From assembly GCA_016303235.1 (NCBI GenBank), contig JAEDMB010000030.1:1-16987 (forward strand): 16,987 nt of DNA, read 5' to 3'. The notes under the pieces are model-generated. The model searched no databases. It was not told where the DNA came from and worked only from the letters and a program-made list of their open reading frames with translations. Made by a program: the position numbers and the translations under genes. This DNA is from Oscillospiraceae bacterium (GTDB lineage Bacteria; Bacillota; Clostridia; Oscillospirales; Ruminococcaceae). This document shows, one piece after another, positions 15,324-16,987 of the stretch; position 1 is the stretch's first letter, and the number at the start of each line of letters is the position of its first letter.

Positions 15324-16984
15324 TTTTCAAGCTCCTTTACTTTAAGAATTTCAGATTCAGCAGTTTCAAGCATAAGACTGCTGGGATTTTCACCGCCCAT
15401 AATTCTTGCTATTTCGGAAACTCTGCCCTTAAAATCAAGCTGATAAACATTTGTTTCCGTGCGGTCATCGATAGTATTTTTTTCTATAAGAAGATGATTG
15501 TCTGCCATAACAGCAATCTGTGAAAGGTGAGTGACACATATAACCTGTCTTACCTTTCCTATTTCACGGAGTTTTATTCCTATTTTCTGTGCAGTCCTTC
15601 CGCTTACGCCTGTATCGATTTCATCGAAAATCATAGTCGGAATACTGTCCTTTTCGGCAAGTATGCTTTTAAGTGCAAGCATAATTCTTGAAAGCTCACC
15701 GCCCGATGCTATTTTTGATACGGGCTTAGGTTCTTCGCCTCTGTTTGCGGATATAAGAATTTCCATATTATCCATACCGTTAAGAGTAAGTTTTCCTTTT
15801 TCGTGACGGATTTTGAGAGATACATCGGGCATATTGAGAAATTCAAGTTCCGCCGTTACCTTTTCTATGAAAATTCCGGCAGTTTTTTCACGGTATTCCG
15901 ATAATTTCTTAGCTTTTTCAGTAGTTTCATGCAGAAGTGTTTCCTTTTCCTGAATAAGCTTTTGCAGAGTATCGGAAGAACTTTCAAGCATGTCACATTC
16001 AGCAACAGAATCGTTATAAAGCTTTATAAGACCATTGAAATCACAGAGATACTTCTTTTTAAGGCGGTTTATTTCCCCGAGTCTCTGACGGAGATATTCA
16101 AGACGCTGTGAATCAAGTTCAGTTTTATCGCAGAGAGAAACTAATTCCGATGATATATCCGAAAGTTCTATTTCCACTGCTGAAAGCCTTTCAAAAAGCT
16201 GTGATATTTCTTTATTTTCGGAATGTTCTTCAAGTTCGCTTTCGGCATTTTCAACAAGTTCGACAGCAAAGCCGTCACCATTCAGAAACTGAATCGCACG
16301 GCGGAGAGATTTTATTATATTTTCGGCATTGCCGGCAATGCTGTATTCCTTTTCAAGTGAAATTTCTTCATCTTCTGAAAGTTCAAGACTGCCTATTTCC
16401 TCAATAACAGTATTTAAATAGCGTAATCTTTCAGCCTTTGAAATTTCAAGCTTGCGAAGTTCTCCAAGTTTTCTTGCGGAAGCCTGAAGCTTTCGGAAAC
16501 TTTCCTGATAATCTTCAAGAAGTTCTGATATTCCGCCAAAACTGTCAAGAATTTTTATATGCTTTTCGCTGTCCATAAGTATCTGATTGTCATGCTGTCC
16601 GTGAATATTTATAAGCAGGTTGCCTATTTCTTTAAGAACAGAAGCGGAAGAAGTTCTGGAATTTATTCTTGCTGTACTTCTGCCGTCGGAATTTATTTCC
16701 CTTGTCAAAGTAATTTCACTGTTTTCGTGAGATATTCCGAGTTCGTCAAGCTTTGAGAGAATATCCGAATCAAGTTCAGTAAAAAGAGCCGTTATAACTG
16801 CCTTTTCGCACCCTGTTCTGACTAAATCCTTACTGCATCTGTTGCCCATAACGGCATTTATTCCGTTTATAAGTATGGATTTCCCCGCACCTGTTTCACC
16901 TGTAAATATATTAAGGCTATCCGAAAGAGGTATGACAGCCTCTTTGATTACGGCAAGATTTTTTATATATATTTCCTTTAGCAT
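15320..16984 (-). CDS. recN: DNA repair protein RecN
   Basis: RecN is an SMC-like ATPase that gathers at DNA double-strand breaks and aids recombinational repair. The 554 residues match the family's usual 550-570. The start, MLKEIYIKNLAVI, is the standard RecN beginning, so the ATG at 16984 is very likely right, although its ribosome site lies outside the window. Walker A is GETGAGKS (29-36). NIHGQHDNQILM is the RecN Q-loop region. The central part (about 160-370) is charged and heptad-like, as in the coiled-coil arm. The ABC signature KIASGGELSRIMLALK (about 423-438) and Walker B TMIFDEIDTGVSG (about 448-460) close the second half of the ATPase head, and the H-loop lies in CVTHLSQIAVMA. It is the first gene in the window of a three-gene minus-strand operon. 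Confidence 0.97.
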   Translation of the reverse strand: MLKEIYIKNLAVIKEAVIPLSDSLNIFTGETGAGKSILINGINAVMGNRCSKDLVRTGCEKAVITALFTELDSDILSKLDELGISHENSEITLTREINSDGRSTARINSRTSSASVLKEIGNLLINIHGQHDNQILMDSEKHIKILDSFGGISELLEDYQESFRKLQASARKLGELRKLEISKAERLRYLNTVIEEIGSLELSEDEEISLEKEYSIAGNAENIIKSLRRAIQFLNGDGFAVELVENAESELEEHSENKEISQLFERLSAVEIELSDISSELVSLCDKTELDSQRLEYLRQRLGEINRLKKKYLCDFNGLIKLYNDSVAECDMLESSSDTLQKLIQEKETLLHETTEKAKKLSEYREKTAGIFIEKVTAELEFLNMPDVSLKIRHEKGKLTLNGMDNMEILISANRGEEPKPVSKIASGGELSRIMLALKSILAEKDSIPTMIFDEIDTGVSGRTAQKIGIKLREIGKVRQVICVTHLSQIAVMADNHLLIEKNTIDDRTETNVYQLDFKGRVSEIARIMGGENPSSLMLETAESEILKVKELEK

Positions 16985-16987
16985 TTT

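Noticed and set aside
1..16984. CRISPR array, tRNA, insertion sequence or prophage
   Set aside because: I saw no regularly spaced repeats, cloverleaf sequence, transposase or phage motif on either strand; the only repetitive DNA is the Thr/Ser codon tract.

Overview
The window looks like chromosome from a low-GC Gram-positive anaerobe, most likely a Ruminococcus-type Clostridia (Oscillospiraceae). The reasons are AT-rich DNA, strong AGGAGG-type ribosome sites, near-consensus sigma-A promoters, a secreted protein ending in a type I dockerin, Thr/Ser-rich wall linkers, and KtrA, RecN and 3D-domain proteins of Firmicutes type. This placement is inferred from sequence character, not from a search. 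I see no tRNA, rRNA, CRISPR array, insertion sequence or phage gene, and no gene-free stretch longer than about 250 bp.

Region 1 (1-3000, minus) is one very long gene, open from its start at 2980 to the left edge (at least 993 codons). I do not recognise it as a named family. Its domains look like an Sm/SH3-type N-terminus, helical TPR-like repeats, an embedded cold-shock-like OB fold, two Glu/Pro/Thr-rich linkers, a winged-helix-like part and an unknown C-terminal alpha/beta domain. Region 2 (3000-4950) has a KtrA/TrkA-type potassium regulator with a perfect consensus promoter. It converges on a membrane-anchored 3D-domain wall protein, with a two-way terminator between them.

Region 3 (4880-12945, plus) is a tight six-gene operon: MoxR AAA+ ATPase, DUF58 protein, membrane-bound transglutaminase-like protein, secreted C39-like cysteine peptidase with SH3b and dockerin domains, PrmA (ribosomal protein L11 methyltransferase) and a 412-residue protein of unknown function that starts with TTG. 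The first three form a known cluster type (MoxR / DUF58 / TgpA-like) linked to assembly or quality control of exported proteins. The dockerin peptidase directly after them suggests a link with the cell-surface or cellulosomal machinery.

Region 4 (12945-16984, minus) is a recN - histidine phosphatase - GH42 operon. RecN repairs DNA breaks and the second gene is a phosphoglycerate-mutase-like phosphatase. The third encodes a GH42 beta-galactosidase-fold protein. By motif alignment from memory, both catalytic glutamates are replaced while the zinc cysteines are kept, so it may be a pseudoenzyme.

The most interesting items are the unrecognised multidomain protein at the left edge, the probable GH42 pseudoenzyme coupled to recN, and the dockerin peptidase in a MoxR/transglutaminase operon.
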